A stretch of DNA of 64,000 bases from Pseudomonas sp. GGS8 (GCF_024168645.1 NZ_JALJWF010000001.1:2285001-2349000), one strand, 5' to 3'; positions 9,303 through 19,177 are shown, numbered from the stretch's first letter. A program made the numbers and translations. Notes: generated by a model from the sequence alone, not told the origin.

Positions 9303-9923
9303 TCAGACCGCGACCTTGTGGTCCGGCAGACCGGGGCTGCTGACGCGATAGATGCCGATCTCACCTAACAGATTAGGCCATAGCTTACTGGCCCACCCGT
9401 GTCGATGCTGTTGATCCACGGCAAGTCGATCAATGACCTTGGCTTCACGTTCGCGACACAGCGCTTCAAAGTCTTCGAAGGTGCAGAAGTGAATGTTTGG
9501 CGTGTTGTACCAGGTGTACGGCAGAAACTCCGAAACCGGCATCCGGCCCTTGCTCGCCAGGTACCAGCGGCAGCGCCAGTGGCCGAAGTTGGGGAAGGTG
9601 ATGATGCACTGGCGACCGACCCGCAGCATTTCGTCGAGGATCTTGTCCGGGTAATGCACAGCTTGCAGGGCCTGGGTCATGACCACGATGTCGAAGCTGT
9701 TGCTGGCAAAGTTGCCCAGGCCCTTGTCCAGGTCCTGCTCGATGACGTTGATGCCCTTGGCCACGCACTCGGCAATGTTGTCCGGGTCGTTTTCCAGGCC
9801 ATAACCGGTGACCTGCTTGTGGTCACGCAGCCAGGTCAGCAACTCGCCGTCACCGCAGCCGAGGTCGAGCACGCGGCTGCCGGCGGGGATCCATTCCTGG
9901 ATGATTTCCAGATCGGCTCTCAT
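9303..9923 (-). CDS. metW: Methionine biosynthesis protein MetW
   Basis: MetW is a SAM-methyltransferase-like protein required with MetX for homoserine activation in many proteobacteria. The 206-residue protein shows the Rossmann motif VLDLGCGDGELL at about residues 19-30 and the conserved QCIITFPNFGHW around 115. It follows metX with a 7-base gap, the standard metXW pair. Its enzymatic activity is not settled; the family is thought to support MetX. Confidence 0.96.
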   Translation of the reverse strand: MRADLEIIQEWIPAGSRVLDLGCGDGELLTWLRDHKQVTGYGLENDPDNIAECVAKGINVIEQDLDKGLGNFASNSFDIVVMTQALQAVHYPDKILDEMLRVGRQCIITFPNFGHWRCRWYLASKGRMPVSEFLPYTWYNTPNIHFCTFEDFEALCREREAKVIDRLAVDQQHRHGWASKLWPNLLGEIGIYRVSSPGLPDHKVAV

Positions 9924-9930
9924 GTCTTCC

Positions 9931-11070
9931 TCAAAGCGATATGCGGTTCATGTAATTGCTGAAGGCCTGCAAGTAACGCGGGATCGGAATCAGGAAGGCG
10001 TCGTGGCCTTGCGGAGCGTCGATCTCCAGGTAGCAGACGTCTTTCCTGGCCGCCATCAGCGCGTCCACCAGCTCCCGCGAGCGGGCAGGGGAGAAGCGCC
10101 AGTCGGTGGTGAAGGACATCACGCAGAACTTGGCCTGGGCGTTGGCGAAGGTTTTCGCCAGGTCATCGTCGAAATTCGCCGCCGGGTCGAAGTAATCCAG
10201 CGCCTTGGTCATCAGCAGGTAGGTGTTGGCGTCGAAACGTCCGGAAAACTCCTCGCCCTGATACCGCAGGTAGCTTTCGACCTGGAACTCGACGCTGTGG
10301 AAGTCGTAGTTGAGCTTTTCGCTCTTCAGGCCGCGACCGAATTTCTCGCCCATGGAATCGTCGGACAGGTAGGTGATGTGCCCGACCATCCGCGCCAGCA
10401 TCAGCCCGCGCTTGGGGATCACCCCGTGCTCCTGGAACGAACCGCCGTGGAACTCCGGGTCGGTGAGGATCGCCTGGCGTGCGACTTCGTTGAACGCGAT
10501 GTTCTGCGCCGACAGTTTCGGCGCCGAGGCGATGGCCAGGCAGTGCCGCACGCGGTCCGGGTAGGTGATGGTCCACTGCAAGGCCTGCATGCCGCCGAGG
10601 CTGCCGCCGATCACCGCTGCCCATTGGCTAATGCCGAGCAGGTCGGCGAGGCGTGCCTGGCTGTGCACCCAGTCTTCCACGGTCAGTACCGGGAAGTCGG
10701 CGCCGAACGGCCTGCCGGTTTCCGGATTGATGCTGCTGGGGCCGGTGGAACCGTTGCAACCGCCGAGGTTGTTCAGGCTGACCACGAAGAATTTGTGGGT
10801 GTCGATCGGTTTGCCGGGGCCGATGCAGCTGTCCCACCAACCGGGTTTGCGGTCATCGGGGCTGTGGAAACCGGCGGCGTGATGGTGACCGGACAAGGCA
10901 TGGCAGATCAGCACGGCATTGCTCGCCGTGGCGTTCAGCGTGCCGTAGGTTTCATAGATCAGGTCATAAGCTGGCAGCGAACGGCCGCAGGCCAGGGCCA
11001 GGGGTTCACTGAAGTGCGCCAGTTGCGGCGTCACCAGACCAACAGAATCGGGGGGGAAGGCAGCTGGCAT
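9931..11070 (-). CDS. metX: Homoserine O-acyltransferase MetX
   Basis: MetX acylates homoserine as the first committed step of methionine synthesis. The 379-residue alpha/beta hydrolase has the nucleophile Ser157 in the motif GGSLGG, the acid in [12 protein letters not shown] and the catalytic His in QGHDAFL near the C-terminus. In Pseudomonas the MetX enzyme uses succinyl-CoA, so the product is probably O-succinylhomoserine; the sequence alone does not settle the donor. It heads the metX-metW-DUF4426-rdgB-hemW transcript. Confidence 0.96.
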   Translation of the reverse strand: MPAAFPPDSVGLVTPQLAHFSEPLALACGRSLPAYDLIYETYGTLNATASNAVLICHALSGHHHAAGFHSPDDRKPGWWDSCIGPGKPIDTHKFFVVSLNNLGGCNGSTGPSSINPETGRPFGADFPVLTVEDWVHSQARLADLLGISQWAAVIGGSLGGMQALQWTITYPDRVRHCLAIASAPKLSAQNIAFNEVARQAILTDPEFHGGSFQEHGVIPKRGLMLARMVGHITYLSDDSMGEKFGRGLKSEKLNYDFHSVEFQVESYLRYQGEEFSGRFDANTYLLMTKALDYFDPAANFDDDLAKTFANAQAKFCVMSFTTDWRFSPARSRELVDALMAARKDVCYLEIDAPQGHDAFLIPIPRYLQAFSNYMNRISL

Positions 11071-11173
11071 CGACCCTGCTCTCGTTGAAATGAGGCGTAA
11101 GTCTAAAGACCGCTGTGGCTAGCGGCAAGCAAAGGCCGGGCCTGATTGCTTTCCCGTCAGACCGAGGCGCGGC

Positions 11174-11241
11174 CATCGCGGGCAAGCCACGCTCCCACAC
11201 GGCAATGCGTACCCTGTGGGAGCGTGGCTTGCCCGCGATGA
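11174..11241. repeat. REPIN, family 1 (short)
   Basis: Inverted copies ATCGCGGGCAAGCCACGCTC and its complement are separated by only about 20 bases. The element ends near the 3' end of the yggU gene, upstream of metX. Confidence 0.88.
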
Positions 11242-11253
11242 ACGATGACGCGG

Positions 11254-11550
11254 TCAACCTGCTGGACGCGTTAAATCCGGCAACTCCGGCAACTTCTTCG
11301 GCGAACAAATCCGCACCCGCTTCTGCCGGTTCAGCTCTCCGCTGATCAAGCTCACTTGACTCTTTGGAACGCCGAACGCCTTGGCCAGAAACGCCATCAG
11401 GTACGCATTGGCCTTGCCCTCGACCGGCGGTGCGGTCAGGCGGATCTTCAGGCGATCCCCGTGCAGCCCGCAGAAATCATCGCTGCGGGCCGCAGGTTGC
11501 AGGTGACATTCCAGAATCAGGTCATCACCGTCCCAGCGAAAGTAGCTCAC
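11254..11550 (-). CDS. DUF167 family protein YggU
   Basis: This 98-residue protein has the DUF167/YggU pattern, with LKIRLTAPPVEGKANAYL and FLAKAFGVPKSQVSLISG. The fold is known from structures, but the function is not established. It lies 4 bases after the yggT stop and forms the end of the pilT-divergent yggS-proC-yggT-yggU unit. The start, MSYFRWDGDDLILECHLQP, is typical. Confidence 0.92.
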   Translation of the reverse strand: MSYFRWDGDDLILECHLQPAARSDDFCGLHGDRLKIRLTAPPVEGKANAYLMAFLAKAFGVPKSQVSLISGELNRQKRVRICSPKKLPELPDLTRPAG

Positions 11551-11554
11551 CGGG

Positions 11555-12145
11555 TCAGATCAGCAGACGCAGGATTTGCGGCATCATGGTCAAGGCCGCG
11601 AGGTTGTTGATCACCAGCATGTCGATCAGCTTGAGCACCATGAATGCCAGGATTGGCGAGATATCCAGGCCGCCGAGGTTTGGCAGAATCTTGCGGAACG
11701 GTGCCAGGGCTGGCTCGCAGATCTGGTTCACCAGTTCGGCGCCGGGGTTGTGGCTGCCCGGTGCGACCCAGGACAGGATCACGCTGATGATCAAGGCATA
11801 GAAGAAGATATTCAGGAACAGCGCCGTTACGCCGATCAGCGACCAGATCAGCAATTGCAACGGATTGCCGGTGGTGCCGAAGGTCAGCAGCAGGGTCAGG
11901 GCCATCAGCGCCAGTTGTACGAGAATCGCCAGCACCAGCGAGGACATGTCCAGGCCGAACAGGCTCGGGATGATCCGGCGCAGTGGTTTGAGCAGTGGCT
12001 GGGTCGCTTTCACGGCGAACTGGCACAGCGGGTTGTAGAAGTTTGCGCGCACCAGTTGCAGCACGAAACGCAGCAGCACGATCAGCAGGTACAGGCTGCC
12101 GAGGGTTTGCAGCACGTAAATCGCTGCAGTGTTCAATCCAATCAT
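11555..12145 (-). CDS. YggT family membrane protein
   Basis: This 196-residue protein contains two YGGT repeats, each with a pair of hydrophobic helices around the motif FYNPLCQFAVKATQPLLKPL in the first and HNPGAELVNQICEPALAPFR in the second. YggT proteins are membrane proteins linked to osmotic tolerance and, in Gram-positives, to division; the role here is not known. It follows proC by 10 bases and is co-transcribed with it. Confidence 0.93.
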   Translation of the reverse strand: MIGLNTAAIYVLQTLGSLYLLIVLLRFVLQLVRANFYNPLCQFAVKATQPLLKPLRRIIPSLFGLDMSSLVLAILVQLALMALTLLLTFGTTGNPLQLLIWSLIGVTALFLNIFFYALIISVILSWVAPGSHNPGAELVNQICEPALAPFRKILPNLGGLDISPILAFMVLKLIDMLVINNLAALTMMPQILRLLI

Positions 12146-12155
12146 GTAAGGCTCC

Positions 12156-12974
12156 TTATTTGCCCAGTTGTTCGGCCATCTCGGCCGAGCGGTGCGCGGC
12201 GGCGCCCAGTGCTTTTTCCACCAGGGCTTCGAAACCGCCGGCCTGGAACGACTTGATCGCCGCTTCCGTGGTGCCCGCAGGCGACGTCACGCGGCGACGC
12301 AGTTCAGCGGCGTCGACATCGCTGGCGACTGCCATGTGTGCAGCGCCCAGCGCGGTTTGCACGGTCAATTGTGCGGCGATTTCGGGTGGCAGGCCGAGCT
12401 TCACGCCTGCGGCGGTCATGGCTTCGATCAGCAGGAAGAAATAGGCCGGGCCGCTGCCGGAAACGGCGGTGACCGCGTCCAGCTGCTGTTCTTCGTCCAG
12501 CCACAAAGCAATGCCGACGGCCGACAGCAGCTCTTGCGCCTGCTGGCGTTGCTCGGTGCTCACTTGGGTCGTGGCATACAAACCGCTCACGCCCTGACGC
12601 ACCAGAGCCGGGGTGTTGGGCATGCAGCGCACGATGGGTTGGGCGCCCAGCCAGTTGTTCATGCTGGCGCAGGTGATGCCGGCCGCAATCGACACCACCA
12701 GCTGATTCGGCTTGAGGTTTGGGCGGATGGCTTCGCAAACGGCTTTCATCGCCTGGGGTTTGACCGCCAGCACGATTACGTCCACGCCCTCGATGGCTTG
12801 GGCGTTGTCGGCAAACATTTCGATGCCGTGTTCGGCGTGCACGCGGGCGCGGGTTTCTTCACCCGGATCGCTGGCGCGGATCTGCGCGGCGTCCAGACCT
12901 TTGGCGCGCAGGCCGCCGATCAGGCTGGCGGCCATGTTGCCGGCTCCGATAAAGGCAATACGAGTCTTGCTCAT
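12156..12974 (-). CDS. proC: Pyrroline-5-carboxylate reductase ProC
   Basis: ProC reduces pyrroline-5-carboxylate to proline with NAD(P)H, the last step of proline synthesis. The 272-residue protein has the nucleotide-binding motif IAFIGAGNMAASLIGGL at its N-terminus and the family signature AVSGSGPAYFFLLIEAMTAAGVK at about residues 165-187. It lies 34 bases after yggS, the widely conserved pairing of these two genes. Confidence 0.97.
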   Translation of the reverse strand: MSKTRIAFIGAGNMAASLIGGLRAKGLDAAQIRASDPGEETRARVHAEHGIEMFADNAQAIEGVDVIVLAVKPQAMKAVCEAIRPNLKPNQLVVSIAAGITCASMNNWLGAQPIVRCMPNTPALVRQGVSGLYATTQVSTEQRQQAQELLSAVGIALWLDEEQQLDAVTAVSGSGPAYFFLLIEAMTAAGVKLGLPPEIAAQLTVQTALGAAHMAVASDVDAAELRRRVTSPAGTTEAAIKSFQAGGFEALVEKALGAAAHRSAEMAEQLGK

Positions 12975-13008
12975 GTCAGGTCCTTATAGAGAGGTGAGTC
13001 AGCCATGT

Positions 13009-13695
13009 TCATGGTCGACTGTAATCGCGGGCGCCAAACAGGGCCGTACCGATGCGGACCCAAGTGGCGCCCTGGGCGATGGCCGACTCGAGGTCGTGGC
13101 TCATGCCCATGGAGAGTGTGTCGAGTGGCAGGTTCAGGCTGGCCTGCAGGTGCTGCACGGCAGCAAAGGCGGCGTCCTGGGCGGCGCGATCTTCAGTCGG
13201 CTCGGGAATCGCCATCAAGCCGCGCAGTTTCAAACGCGGCAGCGCGCTGATGGCATTGGCCAGGGCGGGCAGGTCGGCCGGGGTGCAGCCGGATTTGCTG
13301 GCTTCACCACTGACGTTGACCTGGATGCAGATGTTCAAGGGTGGCAAATCGACGGGGCGTTGTTCGGACAGGCGTTGTGCGATTTTCAAACGATCCACGG
13401 AGTGCACCCAGTCGAAGTGCTCGGCGATAGCACGAGTCTTGTTCGATTGAATGGGGCCGATGAAGTGCCAGATCAAGGGCAGGTCGGCCAATTCGAGCTG
13501 TTTGCCCAAGGCTTCCTGCAAGTAGTTTTCGCCAAAGTCGCGGAGCCCGGCGGCATAGGCTTCACGCAGGGCCTCGGCGGGCTTGGTTTTGCTCACGGCC
13601 AGCAGCTGGATGCTGTTCTCATCGCGGTGGGCGGCTTTGGCTGCTGCCTGGATGCGTGAACTAACCTGAAGAATGTTGTCTGCTATCGTGGACAT
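13009..13695 (-). CDS. PLP homeostasis protein YggS
   Basis: YggS (PLPBP, COG0325) binds pyridoxal phosphate and keeps vitamin B6 and amino acid pools in balance; it has no known catalytic activity. The 228-residue TIM barrel shows the PLP lysine in LLAVSKTKPAE at about residue 37, and the family motif FGENYLQEA. The ATG at 13695 is preferred to the TTG one codon upstream. It is divergent from pilT with a 56-base gap. Confidence 0.95.
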   Translation of the reverse strand: MSTIADNILQVSSRIQAAAKAAHRDENSIQLLAVSKTKPAEALREAYAAGLRDFGENYLQEALGKQLELADLPLIWHFIGPIQSNKTRAIAEHFDWVHSVDRLKIAQRLSEQRPVDLPPLNICIQVNVSGEASKSGCTPADLPALANAISALPRLKLRGLMAIPEPTEDRAAQDAAFAAVQHLQASLNLPLDTLSMGMSHDLESAIAQGATWVRIGTALFGARDYSRP

Positions 13696-13751
13696 CAAGA
13701 GGCGCCAGCGGTCTGAAGGTTCGCGGCATTCTACTGGAATTGAGGAGCGCT

Positions 13752-14786
13752 ATGGATATCACTGAGCTGCTGGCTTTCAGCGCCAAACAGGGCGCGTCCG
13801 ACTTGCACCTGTCCGCCGGTCTGCCACCGATGATCCGTGTCGATGGCGATGTGCGACGCATCAATTTGCCAGCCCTGGACCACAAGGAAGTGCATGACCT
13901 GATCTACGACATCATGAACGACCTCCAGCGGGTGGACTTCGAGAAGCATCTTGAAACCGACTTTTCCTTCGAGGTGCCCGGCGTGGCGCGTTTTCGGGTC
14001 AATGCCTTCAACCAGAATCGTGGTGCGGGCGCGGTATTCCGGACCATTCCGTCGAAGGTCCTGAGCATGGACGACCTGGGCATGGGGGAAGTGTTTCGCA
14101 AGATTACCGAATCCCCCCGAGGTCTGGTGTTGGTGACCGGCCCGACCGGCTCCGGCAAGTCCACCACGCTGGCGGCGATGATCGATTACCTGAACAATCA
14201 TCGCCATCACCACATCCTCACCATCGAAGACCCCATCGAGTTCGTCCACGAATCGCGCAAATGCCTGATCAATCAGCGTGAAGTCCATCGCGATACCCGC
14301 AGCTTCGCCACAGCCCTGCGCTCGGCCTTGCGTGAAGACCCGGACGTGATTCTGGTGGGGGAGATGCGTGACCTGGAGACCATTCGGCTGGCGTTGACCG
14401 CCGCAGAGACCGGCCACCTGGTGTTTGGCACGCTGCACACTACCTCGGCGGCGAAGACCATCGACCGGGTGGTGGACGTGTTTCCGGGTGACGAGAAGTC
14501 GATGGTGCGCTCGATGCTCTCCGAGTCGTTGCTGGCGGTGGTGTCCCAGACATTGATCAAGAAAATCGGCGGCGGGCGGGTTGCTGCCCACGAGATCATG
14601 CTCGGCACCTCGGCGATCCGTAACCTGATCCGTGAAGACAAGGTGGCGCAGATGTACTCGTCGATTCAAACCGGAGGGTCGCTGGGCATGCAGACGCTGG
14701 ATACGTGTTTGAAGGATCTCGTGACCAAGGGCGTGATCAGTCGCGAGCATGCGCGGGAGAAGGCGCGGTCGCCGGATAATTTTTGA
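13752..14786 (+). CDS. pilT: Type IV pilus retraction ATPase PilT
   Basis: PilT is the hexameric motor that depolymerises type IV pili and powers twitching. The 344-residue protein has Walker A GPTGSGKST at residues 130-138, the Asp box region EDPIEF near 163, Walker B GEMRDLETI near 204, and the PilT-specific retraction motif AIRNLIRE toward the C-terminus. The start at 13752 has GAGGAG upstream. In P. aeruginosa pilU follows directly; here a REPIN and an unrelated peptidase gene follow. Confidence 0.98.
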   Translation: MDITELLAFSAKQGASDLHLSAGLPPMIRVDGDVRRINLPALDHKEVHDLIYDIMNDLQRVDFEKHLETDFSFEVPGVARFRVNAFNQNRGAGAVFRTIPSKVLSMDDLGMGEVFRKITESPRGLVLVTGPTGSGKSTTLAAMIDYLNNHRHHHILTIEDPIEFVHESRKCLINQREVHRDTRSFATALRSALREDPDVILVGEMRDLETIRLALTAAETGHLVFGTLHTTSAAKTIDRVVDVFPGDEKSMVRSMLSESLLAVVSQTLIKKIGGGRVAAHEIMLGTSAIRNLIREDKVAQMYSSIQTGGSLGMQTLDTCLKDLVTKGVISREHAREKARSPDNF

Positions 14787-14802
14787 GGGTTGGAGCGCGA
14801 CC

Positions 14803-14936
14803 TGTGGCGAGGGGGCTTGCCCCCGTTCGGCTGCGAAGCAGTCGCAAACTCGGGCGATGCGGTCTTTCTAGTAACGCTTGGTGGCAGGTTTTGGGGCCGC
14901 TCCGCGGCCCAACGGGGGCAAGCCCCCTCGCCACAA
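14803..14936. repeat. REPIN, family 2 (GGCGAGGGGGCTTGCCCCCG)
   Basis: Inverted units CTGTGGCGAGGGGGCTTGCC and GGCAAGCCCCCTCGCCACA flank about 100 bases. The interior carries a conserved accessory palindrome (CGGCTGCGAAGCAGTCGC on the left, GGCCGCTCCGCGGCC on the right), as in the copies at 16239 and 32628. Confidence 0.88.
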
Positions 14937-14941
14937 TCGGA

Positions 14942-15562
14942 TCAGCGCTGTACGACGCGCAGTTGATTCGGTTCTTTCGGCAGAACCCGCTTGGCAACCA
15001 CGTAGTGGTTATCCCAATACGGCTTCTTCAGGGTGTCGATGCTCACCGACTTGCCACGGCGTGGGGCGTGGATGAAGCGGTCGTTGCCCAGGTAGATGGC
15101 AACGTGATTGACCCGACGGCTCTTGATATTGAAGAAAATCAGGTCGCCTGGCTTCAGATCATTGCGGTCGACTTTCTCGCCGTGACCGCTGGCCATGGCG
15201 TTGGAGGTACGTGGCAGGTCGAAGGTGGCGTCGTTGAACGCGTATTTCACCAGGCCGCTGCAATCGAAGCCTTTACTTGGGCTGCTGCCGCCCCAACGAT
15301 AAGGCGTACCGAGGACGTTTACCGCGCGGCTCAACACGTTGCTGCTTTCCCTGGTCGCCATCGACGGGACTGGCTTGCCATTGGCACTGCTCAGATGGGG
15401 GGAGCGTTTTACGGCCTGATGGTTTTTGCTCGAAGGAGCAGAAGCATGGGATTTGGGGGTGTAACCATTAACGTTGGGAAGACGTTGCTCACGATTGGTG
15501 GCGTGGGCGGCCAGGGGCAATAATAGGCAAATGGTTAGCCATGTCTTGAAAAATGGACGCAT
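14942..15562 (-). CDS. C40 (NlpC/P60) family peptidase
   Basis: This is a probable cell-wall peptidase that cleaves peptidoglycan stem peptides in the periplasm. The ATG at 15562 gives 206 residues with a clear signal peptide (hydrophobic core LTICLLLPLAAHA, residues 9-21). The NlpC/P60 domain runs from about residue 73 to the end, with catalytic Cys101 in FDCSGLVKY and His153 in NHVAIYLG; His165 in FIHAP is the third site. An upstream in-frame extension lacks a signal peptide and is rejected. The exact substrate and cellular role cannot be read from sequence. Confidence 0.9.
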   Translation of the reverse strand: MRPFFKTWLTICLLLPLAAHATNREQRLPNVNGYTPKSHASAPSSKNHQAVKRSPHLSSANGKPVPSMATRESSNVLSRAVNVLGTPYRWGGSSPSKGFDCSGLVKYAFNDATFDLPRTSNAMASGHGEKVDRNDLKPGDLIFFNIKSRRVNHVAIYLGNDRFIHAPRRGKSVSIDTLKKPYWDNHYVVAKRVLPKEPNQLRVVQR

Positions 15563-15812
15563 TAGGCAAGGCTCGTATGGGTTGGCGCGCAACTTTATAA
15601 CAGCTTTTTTGGCCCTTCCGAGGCCGTTGGTCGATTCAACCTTGGGGTCAACGGAACCAAATAAGCGAAAAAAGGACGCAATTGTCTGACACAAGTCAGG
15701 CGGTACAGGGCTTTGACGGAAGTGAAGGTAGCATTTGCCGTATGTCGGCTGCCTGTAAAAAAGTCACAAAGAATTCAAGAATATTTCTCTATCGCGTGAA
15801 TCGAGGCTATCC

Positions 15813-16232
15813 ATGAACACCTATCGACAACCCGTTTCACCGCAAGACACGCACAGCAAAGTAATCGGTTACCTGCTGTGGATTTTCGGTTTTACCGGGG
15901 CTCACCGCTTCTATTACGGCAAGCCGGTGACCGGGACGATCTGGTTTTTGACTTTGGGCTTGCTGGGTATTGGCTGGTTGATCGACGTGTTCCTGATCCC
16001 GGCCATGGATCGTGAAGCGGACCTGCGCTTTACCGCCGGACCTATCGAATACAACGTTGCATGGATCCTGCTGACATTCCTGGGGGTGTTCGGTGTGCAC
16101 CGGATGTATCAGGGAAAGTGGATCAGCGGGTTGCTGTACCTGGTCACGGGCGGGTTGTTCTTTCTGGGAGTGTTGTATGACTTCTGGACGTTGAATGACC
16201 AGGTTTCGATTCGCAATGCGCAGAGCCGCTGA
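15813..16232 (+). CDS. TM2 domain-containing membrane protein
   Basis: This 139-residue protein carries two TM2-type modules. Each has a hydrophobic helix, the hallmark GxxGxHRFYYG or GVFGVHRMYQGKW, and a second helix ending in a DxFL-like turn (LIDVFLIPAMD, LYDFWTLND). TM2 proteins are of unknown function in bacteria. It stands alone between the divergent C40 peptidase gene and a REPIN. Confidence 0.85.
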   Translation: MNTYRQPVSPQDTHSKVIGYLLWIFGFTGAHRFYYGKPVTGTIWFLTLGLLGIGWLIDVFLIPAMDREADLRFTAGPIEYNVAWILLTFLGVFGVHRMYQGKWISGLLYLVTGGLFFLGVLYDFWTLNDQVSIRNAQSR

Positions 16233-16238
16233 TTAATT

Positions 16239-16371
16239 GTGGCGAGGGGGCTTGCCCCCGTTCGGCTGCGTAGCAGTCGCAAATCAGCAATGGAGTTCTA
16301 TCTGAAGGAATCCGGTTGCCAATAATGGGGCCGCTTCGCAGCCCAACGGGGGCAAGCCCCCTCGCCACAGG
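16239..16371. repeat. REPIN, family 2
   Basis: Inverted units TGTGGCGAGGGGGCTTGCCC and its complement flank about 95 bases with the accessory palindromes CGGCTGCGTAGCAGTCGC and GGCCGCTTCGCAGCCC. It sits between the TM2 gene and the end of pyrC', 3 bases from the latter. Confidence 0.88.
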
Positions 16372-16373
16372 TC

Positions 16374-17645
16374 TTACGCCTGGTGGCTGATCCGTCCGTC
16401 CACCAGGGTGTAACGCACCACGCCCGGCAGGCTGTGGCCAATGAACGGGCAGTTTTCGCCCTTGGACAGCCAGGTTTCACCGGCCACGGTAGAGGCCGCC
16501 GGGTCGAACAGCACGATATCCGCCGCACCACCCACCGCCAATTTACCCGCCGGCAGGCGCAACGCCTCGGCAGGGCCGGCGCTCAAGCGTGCAAGCAGGG
16601 TCGGCAGGTCGAGCAAACCGTCTTCCACCAAGGTCATCGCCAGCGGCAGCAGCAGTTCAACGCTGCTGATGCCTGGCTCAGTCGCGCCGAACGGTGCCAG
16701 TTTGGCATCGCGCTCGTGGGGCTGGTGATGGCTGGAGATGGCGGATACCACTCCGGACTTCACCGCTGCCCGCAGGCCGTCGCGGTCGGCGCGGGTGCGC
16801 AGCGGCGGCTGGACGTGATAGAGGCTGCTGAAATCGATCAGCGCTTCGTCGGTGAGGATCAACTGATACAGCGCCACGTCCGCCGTGACCTTCAGCCCGC
16901 GGGCCTGGGCCTGAGCGATCAGCGCTACGCCGCGCGCGCTGGTGAGCTGGCTGAAGTGCGCACGCACGCCGCTTTGCTCGACCAGCAGCAGATCCCGGGC
17001 CAGGGCCACGGTTTCGGCCGTTTCCGGAATGCCCGGCAAGCCGAGGAAACTCGCGGTCGGGCCTTCATGGGCGAGGCCACCTTCGGCCAAGTCATGATCC
17101 TGCGAGTTGAAAATCACCGTCAGGTCGAACGTCGCCGCGTATTCCAGCGCCCGGCACAGGGTGCGGGTATTGCGGAAACTCTCCAGACCGTTGCCGAAGG
17201 CCACGCAGCCTGCATCACGCAAGGCAACGAGCTCTGCAAGCTGCTCGCCGTCCAGGCCTTTGCTCAGGGCACCGATCGGGAACACTTTGGTGTTGCCGGC
17301 TTCGCGGGCGCGGTCGAGGATCAATTCAGCCACGGCCGAGGTGTCCAGCACCGGTCTGGTTTTTGGCGGGCAGCACAGGCTGGTCACGCCACCGGCGGCG
17401 GCCGCGCGGGTTTCGCTGGCGATCGAGCCTTTGCGGCTGTAGCCCGGCTCGCGCAGGGCGACGTTCAGGTCAACCAGGCCCGGGGCGGCCACCAGGCCCT
17501 TGGCGTCGATGGTGTCGACGGCAACAAAACCGGCTGGAGCGGCGCCCAGGGCGACGATCTTGCAGGCTTCAACGTGGATATCAGTCACTTGATCCAGGCC
17601 GCTGGCTGGATCGATAACGCGTGCGCCGAGAATGCTGAGCTTCAC
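16374..17645 (-). CDS. Dihydroorotase-like protein PyrC' (inactive), ATCase partner
   Basis: This 423-residue amidohydrolase-fold protein is the inactive dihydroorotase homolog that, in Pseudomonas, associates with PyrB to build the aspartate transcarbamoylase dodecamer. The loss of catalysis is visible: the metal-binding HxH expected after PGLVD is Asn61-Val-Ala63 ([10 protein letters not shown]), the MPNT loop reads PPKT, and the HxED site reads NSQD. Length and flanks are otherwise complete, so this is a fixed structural role rather than decay. It overlaps pyrB by 4 bases. A functional pyrC must exist elsewhere in the genome. Confidence 0.93.
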   Translation of the reverse strand: MKLSILGARVIDPASGLDQVTDIHVEACKIVALGAAPAGFVAVDTIDAKGLVAAPGLVDLNVALREPGYSRKGSIASETRAAAAGGVTSLCCPPKTRPVLDTSAVAELILDRAREAGNTKVFPIGALSKGLDGEQLAELVALRDAGCVAFGNGLESFRNTRTLCRALEYAATFDLTVIFNSQDHDLAEGGLAHEGPTASFLGLPGIPETAETVALARDLLLVEQSGVRAHFSQLTSARGVALIAQAQARGLKVTADVALYQLILTDEALIDFSSLYHVQPPLRTRADRDGLRAAVKSGVVSAISSHHQPHERDAKLAPFGATEPGISSVELLLPLAMTLVEDGLLDLPTLLARLSAGPAEALRLPAGKLAVGGAADIVLFDPAASTVAGETWLSKGENCPFIGHSLPGVVRYTLVDGRISHQA

Positions 17646-18646
17646 TGGGCGTTCTCCTGCTCGAATTGGCGCTGGGCTGTTTGCCCGCTCATGGCCATGG
17701 ACAGCACGGCCATACGAATCGCGATCCCGTAGGTCACCTGATTGAGAATCACCGAGTGCGGGCCGTCGGCCACCGCCGACTCAATCTCCACCCCACGGTT
17801 GATCGGCCCCGGGTGCATCACGATGGCATCGGGTTTGGCGCCGGCCAGGCGCGCGGTGGTCAGGCCGAACAGGCGGTAGAATTCGCCTTCGCTCGGCAGC
17901 AGGCCCCCAGTCATGCGTTCACGCTGCAGGCGCAGCATGATCACCACGTCGACGTCTTTCAGGCCTTCGGTCATGTCGGTGTAGACCTTCACGCCGTATT
18001 GCTCGATGCCGATCGGCAGCAGGGTTTTCGGCGCGATCACGCGGATGTCCGGGCAGCCGAGGGTTTTCAGGGCCAGCATGTTCGAGCGCGCCACCCGCGA
18101 GTGCAGGATGTCGCCGACGATGGCCACCGAGAGGTTTTCGAAACCGCCCTTGTGCCGACGAATGGTGAGCATGTCGAGCATGCCCTGGGTCGGGTGCGCG
18201 TGACGGCCGTCGCCGCCGTTGATGATCGCCACTTGCGGGCAGACATGCTCGGCGATGAAGTGCGCCGCGCCGGAATCACCGTGACGCACGACGAACATGT
18301 CGGCGGCCATGGCTTCGAGGTTGCGCAGAGTGTCGAGCAGGGTTTCGCCTTTGCTCGCCGACGATGTGGACACGTTCAGGGTAATCACGTCGGCCGACAG
18401 CCGCTGGGCCGCCAGTTCGAAGGTGGTGCGGGTGCGGGTGGAGTTCTCGAAGAACACGTTGCACACGGTCTTGCCGCGCAACAACGGGACTTTCTTCACC
18501 GCCCGGGCGCCGACTTCGAGGAACGAGTCGGCGGTGTCGAGGATTTCCGTCAGCAGCTCGCGGCGCAAACCGTCGAGCGAGAGGAAGTGGCGCAGCTGGC
18601 CCTGATCATTGAGCTGCAGCGGGCGCTTGGTTTCTAGAGGCGTCAT
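17642..18646 (-). CDS. pyrB: Aspartate carbamoyltransferase catalytic chain PyrB
   Basis: PyrB joins carbamoyl phosphate and aspartate to form carbamoyl aspartate, the committed step of pyrimidine synthesis. The ATG at 18646 gives 334 residues, the Pseudomonas length. The carbamoyl phosphate loop STRTRTTFE is at residues 69-77, and [12 protein letters not shown] and [13 protein letters not shown] follow. The N-terminal extension of about 20 residues before the core is typical of the Pseudomonas class, where it takes part in nucleotide control. It is flanked by pyrR upstream and pyrC' downstream. Confidence 0.97.
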   Translation of the reverse strand: MTPLETKRPLQLNDQGQLRHFLSLDGLRRELLTEILDTADSFLEVGARAVKKVPLLRGKTVCNVFFENSTRTRTTFELAAQRLSADVITLNVSTSSASKGETLLDTLRNLEAMAADMFVVRHGDSGAAHFIAEHVCPQVAIINGGDGRHAHPTQGMLDMLTIRRHKGGFENLSVAIVGDILHSRVARSNMLALKTLGCPDIRVIAPKTLLPIGIEQYGVKVYTDMTEGLKDVDVVIMLRLQRERMTGGLLPSEGEFYRLFGLTTARLAGAKPDAIVMHPGPINRGVEIESAVADGPHSVILNQVTYGIAIRMAVLSMAMSGQTAQRQFEQENAQ

Positions 18647-18673
18647 CGCGAGGGGGACTCTCAATAGGGCGAA

Positions 18674-19177
18674 TTAAAGGGCGAGGTCTTGAAGTTCGAG
18701 CTTGAGTTCCGGGCCGGACAACTTCACCCGTTCATGGGCTGCCAGCGACAGCGTCGCGCCAACCACGTTCGGGCGGATCGGCAGCTCACCGGCGTCCAGG
18801 TCCAGCAGGCACACCAGCGTTACGCTGGCCGGGCGGCCGTAGTCGAACAGTTCGTTCATTGCGGCGCGGATGGTCCGACCGCTCATCAGCACGTCGTCGA
18901 TCAGCACCAGATGCTGGCCTTCGATCTCGAAGGGCAGCGCCGAAGGGCGGACTTGCGGGTGCAGGCCGTTCTGGCTGAAGTCGTCGCGGTAGAAGGACAC
19001 GTCCAGGGTGCCCAGAGGCGCGTCGCTGCCCAGCTCATCGAGCAACGCCTGAGCGACCCAGATGCCACCGGTCCGTATGCCGATGTAACGCGGTTCGCTG
19101 ATGCCACGGTGTTCCAGATAAGCCTTGAGGCGGATCGCCATCTGGCTGATCAGTTCGGCGGGATTGGGCAGGCTCAT
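18674..19177 (-). CDS. pyrR: Bifunctional pyr operon regulator/uracil phosphoribosyltransferase PyrR
   Basis: This 167-residue phosphoribosyltransferase has the PRPP loop [21 protein letters not shown] at about residues 91-111. PyrR makes UMP from uracil and PRPP, and in some bacteria binds pyr mRNA. It is the first gene of the pyrR-pyrB-pyrC' group; no attenuator of the Bacillus type was recognised in the short spacers here, so an RNA-binding role in this strain is not supported by what is seen. Confidence 0.94.
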   Translation of the reverse strand: MSLPNPAELISQMAIRLKAYLEHRGISEPRYIGIRTGGIWVAQALLDELGSDAPLGTLDVSFYRDDFSQNGLHPQVRPSALPFEIEGQHLVLIDDVLMSGRTIRAAMNELFDYGRPASVTLVCLLDLDAGELPIRPNVVGATLSLAAHERVKLSGPELKLELQDLAL

